DNA from: Bryobacterales bacterium
GTDB taxonomy: Bacteria; Acidobacteriota; Terriglobia; Bryobacterales; Bryobacteraceae
Assembly: GCA_019261985.1 (NCBI GenBank)
Contig: JAFAQY010000113.1
Coordinates: 1 to 47,620 of the forward strand
Direction of reading: 5' to 3'
Length of the DNA: 47,620 nucleotides
Shown here piece after piece: positions 7,652-16,926 of the stretch. The notes under the pieces were generated by a model that was not told the origin of the DNA, did no database searches, and was given only the letters and a program-made list of their open reading frames with translations. Position numbers and translations under genes: made by a program. How positions within the stretch are numbered: the stretch's first letter is position 1; the number at the start of each line of letters is the position of its first letter.

Positions 7652-8302
7652 CTATTTATGAGTCGCCGGCGCATCGGCGGGCAGAGTTTCACCAGGCCGG
7701 CGCAGCGTCGGGGCTTTCTTCTTCTGCTGCTCTGTCTTCTTGTCGGCGGCTTTCTTCGCGTCCTGCTCGGCGGGCGTCAAAGCCTCTTCGCGTTCCGTTT
7801 TCTCTTTCGTGTCGTGCTCGGCGATTTCCTGCGCGCGGACATTCAAATCCTGCTCGGAAAGTTCAATGCTGTCGGACGTAGTGTCGATCGCGTCTTTCAG
7901 CATAAAGTCGTAGCGGGAAAGGTCCTTGGGATTCGAATCCTGGATCTTGCGCAAATCGGCAAGCATCGCTTTCTCTTCCTTCGCCGCGGCGACGTTTCCT
8001 TTATCGATGGGCAGTTTCCGCCGCAGAGCGTCGTCGGCCACCGTGTCGATAGCTTCAATAATCTGCGTGTACTCATCCAGCAGGTCGTGAATCAACGCGC
8101 TGCGTCCGGCTTTATCTTTCGCGATAAGCTGACTGATTTGATCCATTCGCTGCTTGGCGAAATGCAGATAAAGCTGCATCCGCTGATTCGGATCCTGCAC
8201 CAGACGGACCTGATCGACTTCATCGCTGGTAAGGTAGTCCTTCTTTGCCTGGGCGAACACGGACAAGCCGAAAACGAAAGCCAACAAGAATACCCGTTTC
8301 AT
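7652..8302 (-). CDS. Secreted helical protein of unknown function
   Basis: A 216-residue protein with a signal peptide (MKRVFLLAFVFGLSVFAQA). The mature part is almost entirely charged helix: DYLTSDEVDQVRLVQDPNQRMQLYLHFAKQRM near the N-terminus, a long acidic middle, and a Lys/Glu-rich low-complexity C-terminus (KKAADKKTEQQKKKAP) ending in a Pro-rich tail. No enzyme motif was seen. It starts 2 nt after the stop of the gene at 8305-8715 and is the third gene of a TPR-led operon, so a role in a periplasmic assembly or stress complex with those partners is possible but unproven. Confidence 0.7.
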   Translation of the reverse strand: MKRVFLLAFVFGLSVFAQAKKDYLTSDEVDQVRLVQDPNQRMQLYLHFAKQRMDQISQLIAKDKAGRSALIHDLLDEYTQIIEAIDTVADDALRRKLPIDKGNVAAAKEEKAMLADLRKIQDSNPKDLSRYDFMLKDAIDTTSDSIELSEQDLNVRAQEIAEHDTKEKTEREEALTPAEQDAKKAADKKTEQQKKKAPTLRRPGETLPADAPATHK

Positions 8303-8304
8303 GC

Positions 8305-8715
8305 CTATTTCCCTTTACTCATAATTCCCTCGAGCAAGTTGTCATGCACCGCCGCGACGCGGGCGTGGACTTTCTCAACCACGTCCCGATCCGCGAAGCT
8401 TACCGTCTGCAGCAGGCCATCCAGCCGCCGCAGCAGCTCGCGAGTTCTCAGCTCGGCGCGCTTGAAGAATTTCGGACTGCGCCGCGGATCTTTGCCGGTT
8501 TTCTCGAGCGCCTGATATGCCACATCCACGGAAGCACCCACGTCCTCAAGCTGGGCTTGCGTTTGCTCGAACTCGCCCCGGCTGTAGGATTCGCGCGCCG
8601 CGTCCAGCGCCTGATTCGCATAGTCCAGGGCCATCTCGCTGCGCTTTTCCAAATTCGGTTCGGATTGAACTCCGGCCAGATCGATTGCCAGTGTCAAAGC
8701 CAATATCCACTGCAT
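8305..8715 (-). CDS. Small secreted helical protein
   Basis: A 136-residue protein with a short hydrophobic N-terminus (MQWILALTLAIDLAGVQ), then helical sequence with a regular heptad-like pattern (EMALDYANQALDAARESYSRGEFEQTQAQLEDV), resembling a single TPR-like hairpin, and a second helical pair containing RTRELLRRLDGLL. It is not recognised as a named family. It lies 9 nt after the TPR gene and 2 nt before the next secreted protein, so the three are very likely translated from one mRNA. The helical repeat-like content of all three suggests a shared complex in the envelope. Confidence 0.65.
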   Translation of the reverse strand: MQWILALTLAIDLAGVQSEPNLEKRSEMALDYANQALDAARESYSRGEFEQTQAQLEDVGASVDVAYQALEKTGKDPRRSPKFFKRAELRTRELLRRLDGLLQTVSFADRDVVEKVHARVAAVHDNLLEGIMSKGK

Positions 8716-8724
8716 TGCTCTTAC

Positions 8725-9933
8725 CTACCTTTTGCCAAGCTCCCTTTCTAGAATCCGAGCGCGCTGCCGGGCCTGGAACTCCTGATCGGGATGTTCGCCA
8801 TGGCTGGCGGTTAGAAATTTATTGTAGTTCTCCAGCGCGTCTTTGGCGTCGTGGAGGTGATCGTACGCCAGCGCGCGAATGAAGACATGTGAGTTGCTTT
8901 CGGCGCCGAGCGCCTTAACGTGGTCAAGGGCCGCGAGCGCCTGCTGGTACTGCTCGGACACCATATGGATGCCGGAAAGCTCAGTCCATGCTTCCACGGA
9001 ATCCGGCTTGTTTCGCGCGACAGCGGAAAATTGCGCGGCTGCTTCCGGAAACTTGCGCTGGTCGCGGAGCAGCCGGGCGTAGAACATGCGAAGATCGGTG
9101 TCGTCCGGCGCGGCCTCTACCGCGAGTCCTGCCAAAGGCTCGGCTTTCGCGGGCTGCTTCTGTTTGACATACGCCTGCGCGAGGGCCAACCGGTTTGCCG
9201 CCGTCGGCGATTGCGACACCGCGAATTCCAGCGCCGTAATCGCGCCGGCTGCGTCGCCGGATTCGAGGAGCAAAGCTCCCAAACGTTCTTGTGCGCCCGG
9301 ATTGGTTGGAAATTCGCGATAAATCGCGATGGCTTCCGCCGGCTTCTGATTTTCCTCGTAGGAAGTCGCGAGCTCCAGGAGTAAATCCTTGTAGGAAGTA
9401 TCCAGGGAGGCGGCCTTGCGGTAGTGCGGCTCGGCGTCGGACAACCGATCCTGGCGAGCTATCGATCGCCCAAGGCCCAGTTCCCCCGCCGCTGAGTTCG
9501 AATTCAGATCCAAAGCGGATTTATACGCGGCCTCCGCTTCCATGTACTGGCCGTTCGCAAACAGCGCTTCCGCAAGATAGAACTTCGGCCTGAATTCCCC
9601 GGGCTTCTGTTCGCTGGCGTTTTTCAAATGCGGCAGCGCGCCGGTGGCATCTTTGGTGCGAAGCAGAGAGATGCCCAAATTCAATTCAGCCTCATACAGC
9701 GATGGGTGCAGAGAGAGTACGGTTTCGTATTCGGCAATTGCCTGCGGGTCTTTGTTGAGAAAACTATACGCAAGCGCGAGATTAAAGTGCGCGCTGTAGT
9801 CCTTCGGATCGGCGGAGGTGGCTTTGGAGAAGAGCGCCACCGCGTCTTCGTACTTCTGCGCATCCAGTGCCTTTAGCCCCTCGGCGCTAAAGTCCGTCGA
9901 CTGCGCCAGGAGGGCCAGAAGGAGAAACAGCAT
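8725..9933 (-). CDS. Exported TPR-repeat protein
   Basis: A 402-residue protein that is almost wholly tetratricopeptide repeats. About ten TPR-like units can be counted, for example AEGLKALDAQKYEDAVALFSKA, YSAHFNLALAYSFLNKDPQAIAEYETVL, AEAALFANGQYMEAEAAY and DSVEAWTELSGIHMVSEQYQQALAAL. The N-terminus MLFLLLALLAQS is a short signal peptide, which is why I start at ATG 9933 and not at the open ATG-less extension to 10023. TPR arrays bind peptides or scaffold complexes; no catalytic domain is attached. It is the first gene of a three-gene minus-strand operon with two small secreted helical proteins. Confidence 0.85.
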   Translation of the reverse strand: MLFLLLALLAQSTDFSAEGLKALDAQKYEDAVALFSKATSADPKDYSAHFNLALAYSFLNKDPQAIAEYETVLSLHPSLYEAELNLGISLLRTKDATGALPHLKNASEQKPGEFRPKFYLAEALFANGQYMEAEAAYKSALDLNSNSAAGELGLGRSIARQDRLSDAEPHYRKAASLDTSYKDLLLELATSYEENQKPAEAIAIYREFPTNPGAQERLGALLLESGDAAGAITALEFAVSQSPTAANRLALAQAYVKQKQPAKAEPLAGLAVEAAPDDTDLRMFYARLLRDQRKFPEAAAQFSAVARNKPDSVEAWTELSGIHMVSEQYQQALAALDHVKALGAESNSHVFIRALAYDHLHDAKDALENYNKFLTASHGEHPDQEFQARQRARILERELGKR

Positions 9934-10037
9934 CACTGCTTCGATTCTAGCGTTAAGCACGGCGTGTGCGATGCCGCTTCCTTGCGGTCGCGGGTGGCAA
10001 TCGGCTCTCCGTAATATCAGCACTGCTTACCCAGCCA

Positions 10038-10080
10038 GTAGGAGAGTGGGTCGCGGTCTAACCGTCACCCTCTCTCCTAC
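10038..10080. repeat. Inverted repeat hairpin in divergent intergenic region
   Basis: GTAGGAGAGTGGGT at 10038-10051 pairs with ACCCTCTCTCCTAC at 10067-10080, a 14-bp stem with one mismatch and a 15-nt loop. It has the GTAGG/CCTAC ends of the window's REP-like copies but lacks their CTTCAG core. It lies between the divergent TPR operon and glutamate dehydrogenase gene and could be a degenerate REP or a regulatory hairpin. Confidence 0.6.
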
Positions 10081-10194
10081 TCTACCGGCTTGGCCTGGCG
10101 GCCCGGTGTTTGTGTTGGGCCTGCGCGCGGTTGCCAATTATGTAATGGGATTGTGGCGCAAGGGGATAATGGTTCCGGAGGGAGCAGCACGAAT

Positions 10195-11475
10195 ATGCTT
10201 GTAGAGGCCGCCCCGCCGATGGTAGCCGGCGACGAATTTAATCCATTAGTGTCGGCGCAAGCCCGGTTTGATGAAGCCGCGGCGCGCTTGGGCATTGACG
10301 AAGGATTGCAGAAAGTATTGCGGACTCCATCGCGCGAAGTGATCGTGCACATCCCCGTGCAACTCGACGACGGGCGTTTGGAGGTCTTCACGGGCTATCG
10401 CGTTCAGCATTCCATCGCGCGCGGCCCGGCGAAAGGCGGCATTCGCTACGGCCCCGACGTGACACTCGATGAAGTACGCGCTCTCGCGTCCTGGATGACC
10501 TGGAAATGCGCGGTAACAAACGTGCCGTTCGGAGGCGCCAAGGGCGGCATTATTTGCGATCCGGCTCTGCTCTCGCCCGCGGAACTTGAGAAAATCACGC
10601 GCCGCTACACCGCGGAGCTGTACGATTTCATTGGCCCGGAGATCGACGTTCCCGCGCCCGACGTCAATACGAACGAGCAGATTATGGCGTGGATCATGGA
10701 TACGTACTCGATGCATTCGCGGCACACCCAAACCGCCGTCGTCACGGGCAAACCGATTGACCTTGGCGGCTCGCGCGGGCGCATCGAAGCTACGGGCCGC
10801 GGCTGCATGGTTGTCACGGAACAAGCCTTGCGTAAGTTGGGCATCTCGCGATCGGATACCCGCGTGGTGATTCAAGGATTCGGAAATGTCGGCGGCATGG
10901 CCGCGAGATTAATGGCGAGATCGGGGTTCAAAATTATTTCCATTATCGAGTACGATGGCGCAGTCTATAACCGCAAAGGCCTCGACATCCTCGCTTTGAC
11001 CAGGCACCGGAAGGAAACCGGCTCGATTCTGGGTTTTCCCGGCGGCGAGAACATGGATCGCGAGGAAGCCCTGTTCCTCGAAACCGATGTCCTGATGCCG
11101 GCCGCGAAAGAAGATGTCATCACCTCGCAGAACGCGGACAAACTGCGCTGCAAGATTCTGTGCGAAGGCGCGAACGGCCCGACGACGCATTACGCAGACC
11201 CGATCCTTGCCGATAAGGGCGTTTTTATCGTGCCCGACATTCTAGCCAATGCCGGCGGCGTGACCGTATCCTACTTCGAGTGGGTGCAGGACCGCCAGGG
11301 CTACTTCTGGAACGAGCAACTGGTGAACGATCGCATGGAAGAAATCATGATCAATAGCTTCAATGACGTCGTCGCCTATGCCGTTAAGCACGGGGTCCAC
11401 AACCGCACGGCCGCATACATGCTTGCTCTGGACCGCGTGGCCTTCGCGATCAAGCTCAGGGGAATCTATGCATGA
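10195..11475 (+). CDS. gdhA: Glutamate dehydrogenase (Glu/Leu/Phe/Val family)
   Basis: This enzyme interconverts glutamate and 2-oxoglutarate plus ammonia in the cytoplasm. The 426-residue length fits the hexameric GDH class. Key sites are K80 in GPAKGGIRY, the catalytic K116 in PFGGAKGGI, the catalytic D156 in PAPDVNT, the Rossmann GFGNVGG at 228-234, and the C-terminal [14 protein letters not shown] block typical of the family. The start ATG 10195 has GGAGGGAG about 12 nt upstream; the longer open frame to 10090 reads through non-coding-like sequence. Leucine dehydrogenase is excluded by the length and the FEWVQ block. Coenzyme choice cannot be fixed by eye. The stop overlaps the next gene by 4 nt (ATGA), although that gene is a membrane glycosyltransferase. 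Confidence 0.95.
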   Translation: MLVEAAPPMVAGDEFNPLVSAQARFDEAAARLGIDEGLQKVLRTPSREVIVHIPVQLDDGRLEVFTGYRVQHSIARGPAKGGIRYGPDVTLDEVRALASWMTWKCAVTNVPFGGAKGGIICDPALLSPAELEKITRRYTAELYDFIGPEIDVPAPDVNTNEQIMAWIMDTYSMHSRHTQTAVVTGKPIDLGGSRGRIEATGRGCMVVTEQALRKLGISRSDTRVVIQGFGNVGGMAARLMARSGFKIISIIEYDGAVYNRKGLDILALTRHRKETGSILGFPGGENMDREEALFLETDVLMPAAKEDVITSQNADKLRCKILCEGANGPTTHYADPILADKGVFIVPDILANAGGVTVSYFEWVQDRQGYFWNEQLVNDRMEEIMINSFNDVVAYAVKHGVHNRTAAYMLALDRVAFAIKLRGIYA

Positions 11476-12785
11476 TGGGCCAGCCAGAATGGCCCATCCA
11501 TAATCGACGTGTTCTGATAATTGCCTGGATAGCCATTGTTCTGGCGGGCGCTTATCGCTGCTTCGGTCCGATTGAATACGACCCGCATGACTCCGCGCGC
11601 ATGGTGGAAGAAGCGGCGCGCATGGGGCATTCGCTCTACGAATTCGGCGAATTTCGCGATCCGTACCAAACCCTGAATACCGGGCCGACCGCGCACACCG
11701 CGCCTGGTTTTCCCGCCGTGGTTGCCGCGGTGTACAGGATTTTCGGGGACAAGGCTGCGGGAGCCTATGCCGTTCAACTAGTGGAAGCCACGGCTGTGGT
11801 GGCCGAGATTGCGCTGCTCCCGGTAGTGATGCAGGCGCTTGGGACCAATCTGTTTACTGGCGTGGTGGGCGCGTTGATTTTCGTAATGGGCGTGCGGCGG
11901 TATTCGTATTGGGAGGCCAACTATGTCGGTTTGCTGCTAATGATCGCGGCTCTTCTTGCGTGCCGCTATGTGCGCGTATCTTCGATTAACGTGGCGCCAA
12001 AGGCGGGACGCGTTGCGTTGAGTCCGCGTTCGCCTTGGTTGCTCGCCTGCGCCCTGGGCCTTGTTTGGGGAGCGATTCTGCTGACGGGCCCATCGGCGGG
12101 TTCGATTTGGCTCGCTTGGGTTTTCGCGGGAGCATGGTTGAGCGCGCGCCGTGGATTTCCTTATGCATGGCTGCCCGCGCTGATCCTGCCGCTAATTTTG
12201 ATCGCGCCTTGGGAGTGGCGCAATTACCGGGTTTTCCATGCGTTCGTTCCTCTCCGAAGCAGCTTTGGGCTGGAGTTGAGAATCTCGAACAATCCTTGCG
12301 CGAAGGTGACAGTATGGCTGAATCGCCATGGCCAAAAGTGTTATGAGCACCCCAACGAAGTGGTCGCTGAAGCGGAGAAAGTCGGCAATTTAGGGGAGGC
12401 TGAATACAATCGCCGCCAGTTGCGCCAAGCGCTCAAATGGATTGCGGCCAATCCAGGTAGAACGCTGAACCTCTCACGTCAACGATTCGTTCTATTTTGG
12501 CTGCCGGCGCCCGGCCGGCGAATTGCAATCTGGGTTATCGACGCAGCCACTCTCCTCAGTCTCGCGGGACTGTGGGCGCTGTATCGTTTTAACCGCACCG
12601 GATTTGCGATCTGCGTGATTTTCCTGCTGATATATCCGCTTCCGTACTACCTGATTCAGGCGGACGAACGCTACCGGATTCCAGTTCTATGGGTGACTTT
12701 CGGGTTGGCCGCGCTCGGCTGCACGGCGCTCTTGCAGGCCGTGACCAAGCGTGCGCCTCACGGAGCGATGGCCAGAACCGCCTGA
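11472..12785 (+). CDS. Polytopic membrane glycosyltransferase-like protein (GT-C/GT39 type)
   Basis: A 437-residue inner-membrane protein with about nine to ten hydrophobic segments. After the first membrane helix a loop carries [18 protein letters not shown] and [18 protein letters not shown], the position and style of the catalytic loop of GT-C enzymes that use polyprenyl-phosphate sugars. A large loop near 270-330 ([32 protein letters not shown]-like) and [10 protein letters not shown] near the last helices also recur in these proteins. The acceptor is unknown; protein or envelope glycan is likely. The start ATG overlaps the gdhA stop. The 3' end overlaps the convergent gene at 12758 by 28 bp. 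Confidence 0.75.
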   Translation: MMGQPEWPIHNRRVLIIAWIAIVLAGAYRCFGPIEYDPHDSARMVEEAARMGHSLYEFGEFRDPYQTLNTGPTAHTAPGFPAVVAAVYRIFGDKAAGAYAVQLVEATAVVAEIALLPVVMQALGTNLFTGVVGALIFVMGVRRYSYWEANYVGLLLMIAALLACRYVRVSSINVAPKAGRVALSPRSPWLLACALGLVWGAILLTGPSAGSIWLAWVFAGAWLSARRGFPYAWLPALILPLILIAPWEWRNYRVFHAFVPLRSSFGLELRISNNPCAKVTVWLNRHGQKCYEHPNEVVAEAEKVGNLGEAEYNRRQLRQALKWIAANPGRTLNLSRQRFVLFWLPAPGRRIAIWVIDAATLLSLAGLWALYRFNRTGFAICVIFLLIYPLPYYLIQADERYRIPVLWVTFGLAALGCTALLQAVTKRAPHGAMARTA

Positions 12786-14221
12786 GAAATGGGTGCGCGC
12801 ACAACCACTTTCAGCCCGCGCTGGTCCAACAATGCCTGGTCCCACGGCGTCAGCATATAGAAATCATATTGCCCGTCCGGGCCGCTTCGGCCGACAGGCG
12901 CGACCCACGGCATCGACGTGCGCCGGTAATAATTGATCACCGGCTCAAATTCCCAGCTAGCGCCGAGCTGCGCGGGCGCTTTCCGCACCGGAATCCGATC
13001 GAGCATCGCGCGTGTGTCGGCGTCATACCGCCAAACAGAAAAGTAGCTGGTTTCCATCTGCGAGACAAATAACATCACGAACGCAACGGGCAGAATTATC
13101 CATATCTTGCCGAACATCTTGCCCAACCCAGCATTCGGGAAAGCCGAGGGAATGGCGATGACAAGCAGTCCGATCAAGAGCTGCATGTATAACCCCGTCC
13201 GCTCGATCGGATACAGTAAGCCCGTAAGATGGTGAAGCCCGATCAACAAGACTGTCGCAATTAGCAGAATTCCGCCGGAGAGGATGATGAGCAGTTGCCC
13301 GGAATTCAGTGTTCGTATACCGGATCGTTTTGCGGCGGGGTAGAGCTTCGCGCAAGCAATAGCGAATGCCGCGAGCACGAGCGGCAGAATTACAAACGCA
13401 ACCAACTTCGTCCAGCCGTTTGGCGCCGGCGGATTCCGCCAGTCGATCCACAACGTGCTATTGTGACGAATCGCTATGTCGATCATGTTCCATAAGCTCT
13501 GAAGCGCGGAGTGCGCGCCGACGAAAAAGTGGCGCTTGCGCGCATGCCGGATGGGCGACGCCACCGCGAAAGCGGCTGCCACCAGTCCCGCGGATGCCGC
13601 AAAGCGGCTCAGCGAAACCAACTTGCGTTTATCCTCACGATCTAAAAACACCAGCCCCGCGAATATCGCCGAGACCGCAAGGGATGGCACTGCAAACGTC
13701 AGATTCGCGGTCACGGAAAGAGCGATAGCCGGACCGGCTTTCCAAAGCTGAGAACGGCGCATAGCGCTTCCGGAGAAATATTCAACAAGCTGGGCGAGGC
13801 CGGCTGCGAACAGCGCCAGCGCCAATCCGTAGCCTCTGCATATGATCAGGAAATCGAGCACGACCGGATTCAACGCCAAGAGCGCGACGCCTGTTACCGC
13901 GCCCCAAGTTTCTCCGGCGGCGCGAAACATCGATCGATAAATGGTGTTAAAAAACCAAGCGGCGGCCAGCAAACCCGGCAAACGCAGCGCGAATGGCGAA
14001 TTGCCGAAAGCCAACTGCGATAATTTCGCCAAAAGCGTGTGCAGAAAATGATTTTCGGCGGCGAATCTGGTGAAAATTCCGGCGGCGGGAGCCGCCAGAT
14101 ACCGGTCCCACATGAAAGCTTCGTCATGCGAGAAAGGCTGAGTCCAGGCGCGATAAATGGCGACACAGAATATTGCGCCCAAGAATGCTAACGCGGCGCG
14201 GCGGGCGGGGCTCTTCGTCAA
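12758..14221 (-). CDS. Polytopic membrane glycosyltransferase (GT39-like)
   Basis: A membrane protein of about 487 residues with ten or more hydrophobic segments. The first periplasmic loop carries SHDEAFMWDRYLA, an Asp-Glu motif expected of the catalytic base in GT-C/GT39 enzymes, followed by ENHFLHTLLAKLSQLAFG and LRLPGLLAA, a pattern common to ArnT/PMT-like proteins. The C-terminal domain (VINYYRRTSMPWV, FYMLTPWD) is soluble. I start at TTG 14221, which overlaps the upstream stop as TTGA and places a short charged N-terminus before the first helix; the frame stays open to 14335 inside the upstream gene. It is translationally coupled to the gene at 14218-15942, so both probably act on one lipid-linked sugar pathway. 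Confidence 0.78.
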   Translation of the reverse strand: MTKSPARRAALAFLGAIFCVAIYRAWTQPFSHDEAFMWDRYLAAPAAGIFTRFAAENHFLHTLLAKLSQLAFGNSPFALRLPGLLAAAWFFNTIYRSMFRAAGETWGAVTGVALLALNPVVLDFLIICRGYGLALALFAAGLAQLVEYFSGSAMRRSQLWKAGPAIALSVTANLTFAVPSLAVSAIFAGLVFLDREDKRKLVSLSRFAASAGLVAAAFAVASPIRHARKRHFFVGAHSALQSLWNMIDIAIRHNSTLWIDWRNPPAPNGWTKLVAFVILPLVLAAFAIACAKLYPAAKRSGIRTLNSGQLLIILSGGILLIATVLLIGLHHLTGLLYPIERTGLYMQLLIGLLVIAIPSAFPNAGLGKMFGKIWIILPVAFVMLFVSQMETSYFSVWRYDADTRAMLDRIPVRKAPAQLGASWEFEPVINYYRRTSMPWVAPVGRSGPDGQYDFYMLTPWDQALLDQRGLKVVVRAPISQAVLAIAP

Positions 14222-15942
14222 GCGTTGTCTAAGCTCGCTTTCCGTCGTTCCGCCGTTCTGGTCAACCACAGGAATGCGACGAAGAACAAAAGAACAGCCG
14301 AAATACCAGTGCCGAGCTTTTCCGCCCAAGTCCACGGGAGTGCCAAACGGATCCTGTTCATGCCCGCGGGCGCCTGAATATCAACAAGGCCCGTATCAGG
14401 AGAGGGCCTTACTTGAAGCTCTCGCCCATTTGCAGTCATAGCGGCCCAGCCCGGATAGTACAGGCGCCGCACCGTTAACCAGTTTCCTGCTTTCACGCTG
14501 CTGGTGAATTCTAAATCTCTCGCATTCCACCGGTGAATAGAAACCGCTCCGCTCCAGTTTCCGCCTACTGCCGGCCGCTGGCTCAATAACAACAAGCCCT
14601 GCGGAGTTTGGTAGGCCGGATCGGTCTGCGACCAAACGGGCAGCCAGGTGTCACCAAAATGAAGCGACATGTTCGGAGACCATGGGGCCGCCGAGAGAAC
14701 GCTCTTGGCATCTGTTACGACCCAAACCAAAACTATTCCTGCGACGGTCGCGCCTGCGAAGCTTCGCCAGCCTCCGCGATTTTCGGCCAGCGCATCGCAG
14801 GCCATCGCCAGCAGCGCGGTGGCGGCGAGAACCAATGTCGTGCTGAAGCGCCAAGGAAATTGAATTGCGCTTAATGCCGGAACCACCTTCCAAACCACGC
14901 GGCTTAGCGGCAACATCATAAGCAGGCTCATAACCGCGACGCCGAGCCAGAAATCGCTAATGCGCCGGTTCAACCGCCGCGCAAGAAGAAAGGCGGCTAC
15001 TGCCGCCGCTAGCGTGGTGGCGGCGACCCAAGAAATTTTCCACAGAAACAGATCGTCTCCTGTCTGGGATTTGAGAGCCCGCCAGGCGAATGCGAAATTG
15101 AAATCGTACGCTAATTTACTATTCGCCGCGACCATCCTTTGCGGGGAAAGGTTGTGCACATGCGCCGCCGCCGGCATCCAGTACGCTGCCGCCAATCCCA
15201 ATCCCAGCGCTAGCCACCCACACCCGTTCCTCAGCGTTGAATATCGGGCCTTCGGCTGCGGGTAGAAAACGAGCATTGCGGCCAGAGCCGGCGTAAAGAG
15301 CACTGTAATCATCAAGTGCGTATAGATCAGCAGCGCATAACTTATTGCCAATCCCAATCCCGCCAGCCGGGGTCGCATTTCAGCCGGCTGCTCGGTTTCG
15401 ATCAATCGCCCTGCGAAATACAGGCACAACGGCATCCACGCAAATGTCCACATCTCCGCGACAGCATCTCGCGCATACAGATCGATGCTCAGGTGATATG
15501 GCATGAGCATATATACAATCGCGGCGATCAGCGCGGATGTCCCGGCGGCGAGCGTTCGCAGCCAAAGAAATGCCGTGAGCCCCGACAAGAGAAGGGCAAA
15601 CCAGAGCGATATTCCCAATTCCAGCGACTCGCGATTATGCGCGGCGCCCAATGGCAGGAGGGGCCGCAGGAGCGTGGGTACCAAGTACGGCAGGGGCGCG
15701 TAGACGAACATAATTGGACTGCCCAAGCCCGAATTCATTCGGGCGAGCCAGCGCGGATAAATCTCCCCTCGCCAGAATTGTTCGACGACGCAGGAATAGC
15801 GCTGCAGGTGTTCCACCGAATCGTGGCCAATGTGCATGCCTCCAAATAAGAACGGATACCCGGAGACAATACTGACGGCAAGAATACCGGCGATGGGCAT
15901 CCAGCGCCGAAGCCCCCCCTGTATACTAAAGAGCGTTTCCAT
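14218..15942 (-). CDS. Large membrane protein with 6-pyruvoyl-tetrahydropterin-synthase-related domain
   Basis: A 574-residue polytopic protein with about eleven to twelve membrane segments. The first loop (GMHIGHDSVEHLQRYSCVVEQFWRG, YPRWLARMNSGLGSPIMFVYAPLPY) matches, from memory, the membrane family labelled PTPS-related. Despite the name these are not pterin enzymes; they resemble YfhO and GT-C glycosyltransferases, with HDS at the usual acidic-loop position. The C-terminal domain (about 430-545) is soluble and beta-rich, with NWSGAVSIHRWNARDLEF and VRRLYYPGWAA, as in YfhO-like proteins that glycosylate teichoic acids. The gene is the first of a two-gene minus-strand unit. Its ATG is only 20 nt from the start of the divergent methyltransferase gene. 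Confidence 0.75.
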   Translation of the reverse strand: METLFSIQGGLRRWMPIAGILAVSIVSGYPFLFGGMHIGHDSVEHLQRYSCVVEQFWRGEIYPRWLARMNSGLGSPIMFVYAPLPYLVPTLLRPLLPLGAAHNRESLELGISLWFALLLSGLTAFLWLRTLAAGTSALIAAIVYMLMPYHLSIDLYARDAVAEMWTFAWMPLCLYFAGRLIETEQPAEMRPRLAGLGLAISYALLIYTHLMITVLFTPALAAMLVFYPQPKARYSTLRNGCGWLALGLGLAAAYWMPAAAHVHNLSPQRMVAANSKLAYDFNFAFAWRALKSQTGDDLFLWKISWVAATTLAAAVAAFLLARRLNRRISDFWLGVAVMSLLMMLPLSRVVWKVVPALSAIQFPWRFSTTLVLAATALLAMACDALAENRGGWRSFAGATVAGIVLVWVVTDAKSVLSAAPWSPNMSLHFGDTWLPVWSQTDPAYQTPQGLLLLSQRPAVGGNWSGAVSIHRWNARDLEFTSSVKAGNWLTVRRLYYPGWAAMTANGRELQVRPSPDTGLVDIQAPAGMNRIRLALPWTWAEKLGTGISAVLLFFVAFLWLTRTAERRKASLDNA

Positions 15943-15962
15943 TACTCTATTTGGGGGTTTTC

Positions 15963-16859
15963 GTGCGGCGCGCTGAAGCAGTCCGCCAGATCGAGGTGCG
16001 GCCCGGCGATTTCGTCGTGGATGTCGGAGGCGGTCACCGCCCGTTCGACCGCGCGAACCTCATCGTTGAGAAATATCCCTTCGAGGGCGGCTTGCACCGC
16101 ACCGGGGCGATGCGGTTTCCCGCCGCACCGGTGATTAAAGCGGACGCGTGCCACCTCCCGATTCCCGACGGCGGTTGCGATCTGATTATTGCTTCTCATC
16201 TGATCGAGCATTTGCCGCAGCCCGACCGGTTCGTCACCGAGCTTAAGCGCTGTTGCGGCCGCGTTTACCTGGAATTCCCCTCGCGGTTGCGCGAATTGAT
16301 GCTGGCGTGGTCCTTTCACGAATGGCTCGTCGAGGCCGATGGCCCGGTTCTCAAATTCTATCGAAACGATCTGCCGCAGCTTTTCGGACCGTTTTTTCAC
16401 CGCGAGCACGATGCCGCCCTGGGCGCTTGGAGCGAAGTGCGCCATGAACAGTTGAATACGTCGGTCTACTGCCGGGCCGATGAGCTCCGTTGTTTGTTCC
16501 CTACGCAAACCGCCACGGAAATGCTGCTCGGGGATTCGCCGCGCGGCCGCGACAAAATCGATTTCGTCAAAACCATTCACCGTCCCCGTTATTCTCTGCG
16601 AGAGGTCGCGGCCATGCTGGCGCAGAGCATGCTTCCTCCCGGCATATACACAGCGTGGTCTCTGAAACGCGAAGCGACGAATTCGCCCGCGCCGCTCCCG
16701 GACTCGATTGTGGCGCGGCTGATGTGCCTTCGCTGCCATTCCGCCGCCTTGCGGAACGCGGGAGACAAAGTTGTGTGCAAGTGTGGCGCGGAATATCGGA
16801 AAGACAAGGGGATCTTCGATTTCGATGTTGCGCATGAGTTCCAAGTCCGGGGCGCGTAG
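15963..16859 (+). CDS. SAM-dependent methyltransferase with C-terminal zinc-ribbon-like tail
   Basis: A 298-residue cytoplasmic protein. Residues about 15-110 are a class I methyltransferase fold: motif I DVGGGHRP at 20-27, an acidic residue after the second strand, ADACHLPIPDGGCDLIIASHLIEHLPQP for the post-motif region. The C-terminus holds four cysteines in a CxxC-x13-CxC layout (C255, C258, C272, C274) inside a Trm112/UPF0434-like segment ending in GIFDF, a small zinc-binding module often linked to methyltransferases. The substrate is unknown; membrane glycosyltransferase neighbours suggest an envelope glycan or lipid. The GTG start at 15963 has GGGGG 5 nt upstream; a TTG at 15951 is also in frame. 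Confidence 0.78.
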   Translation: MRRAEAVRQIEVRPGDFVVDVGGGHRPFDRANLIVEKYPFEGGLHRTGAMRFPAAPVIKADACHLPIPDGGCDLIIASHLIEHLPQPDRFVTELKRCCGRVYLEFPSRLRELMLAWSFHEWLVEADGPVLKFYRNDLPQLFGPFFHREHDAALGAWSEVRHEQLNTSVYCRADELRCLFPTQTATEMLLGDSPRGRDKIDFVKTIHRPRYSLREVAAMLAQSMLPPGIYTAWSLKREATNSPAPLPDSIVARLMCLRCHSAALRNAGDKVVCKCGAEYRKDKGIFDFDVAHEFQVRGA

Positions 16860-16926
16860 TGCTAGCAGAAACTACAAGTCACCACTCGGGCGGCCTAAAG
16901 CCCAAGCTAATGCCAGCTCCACCTCG

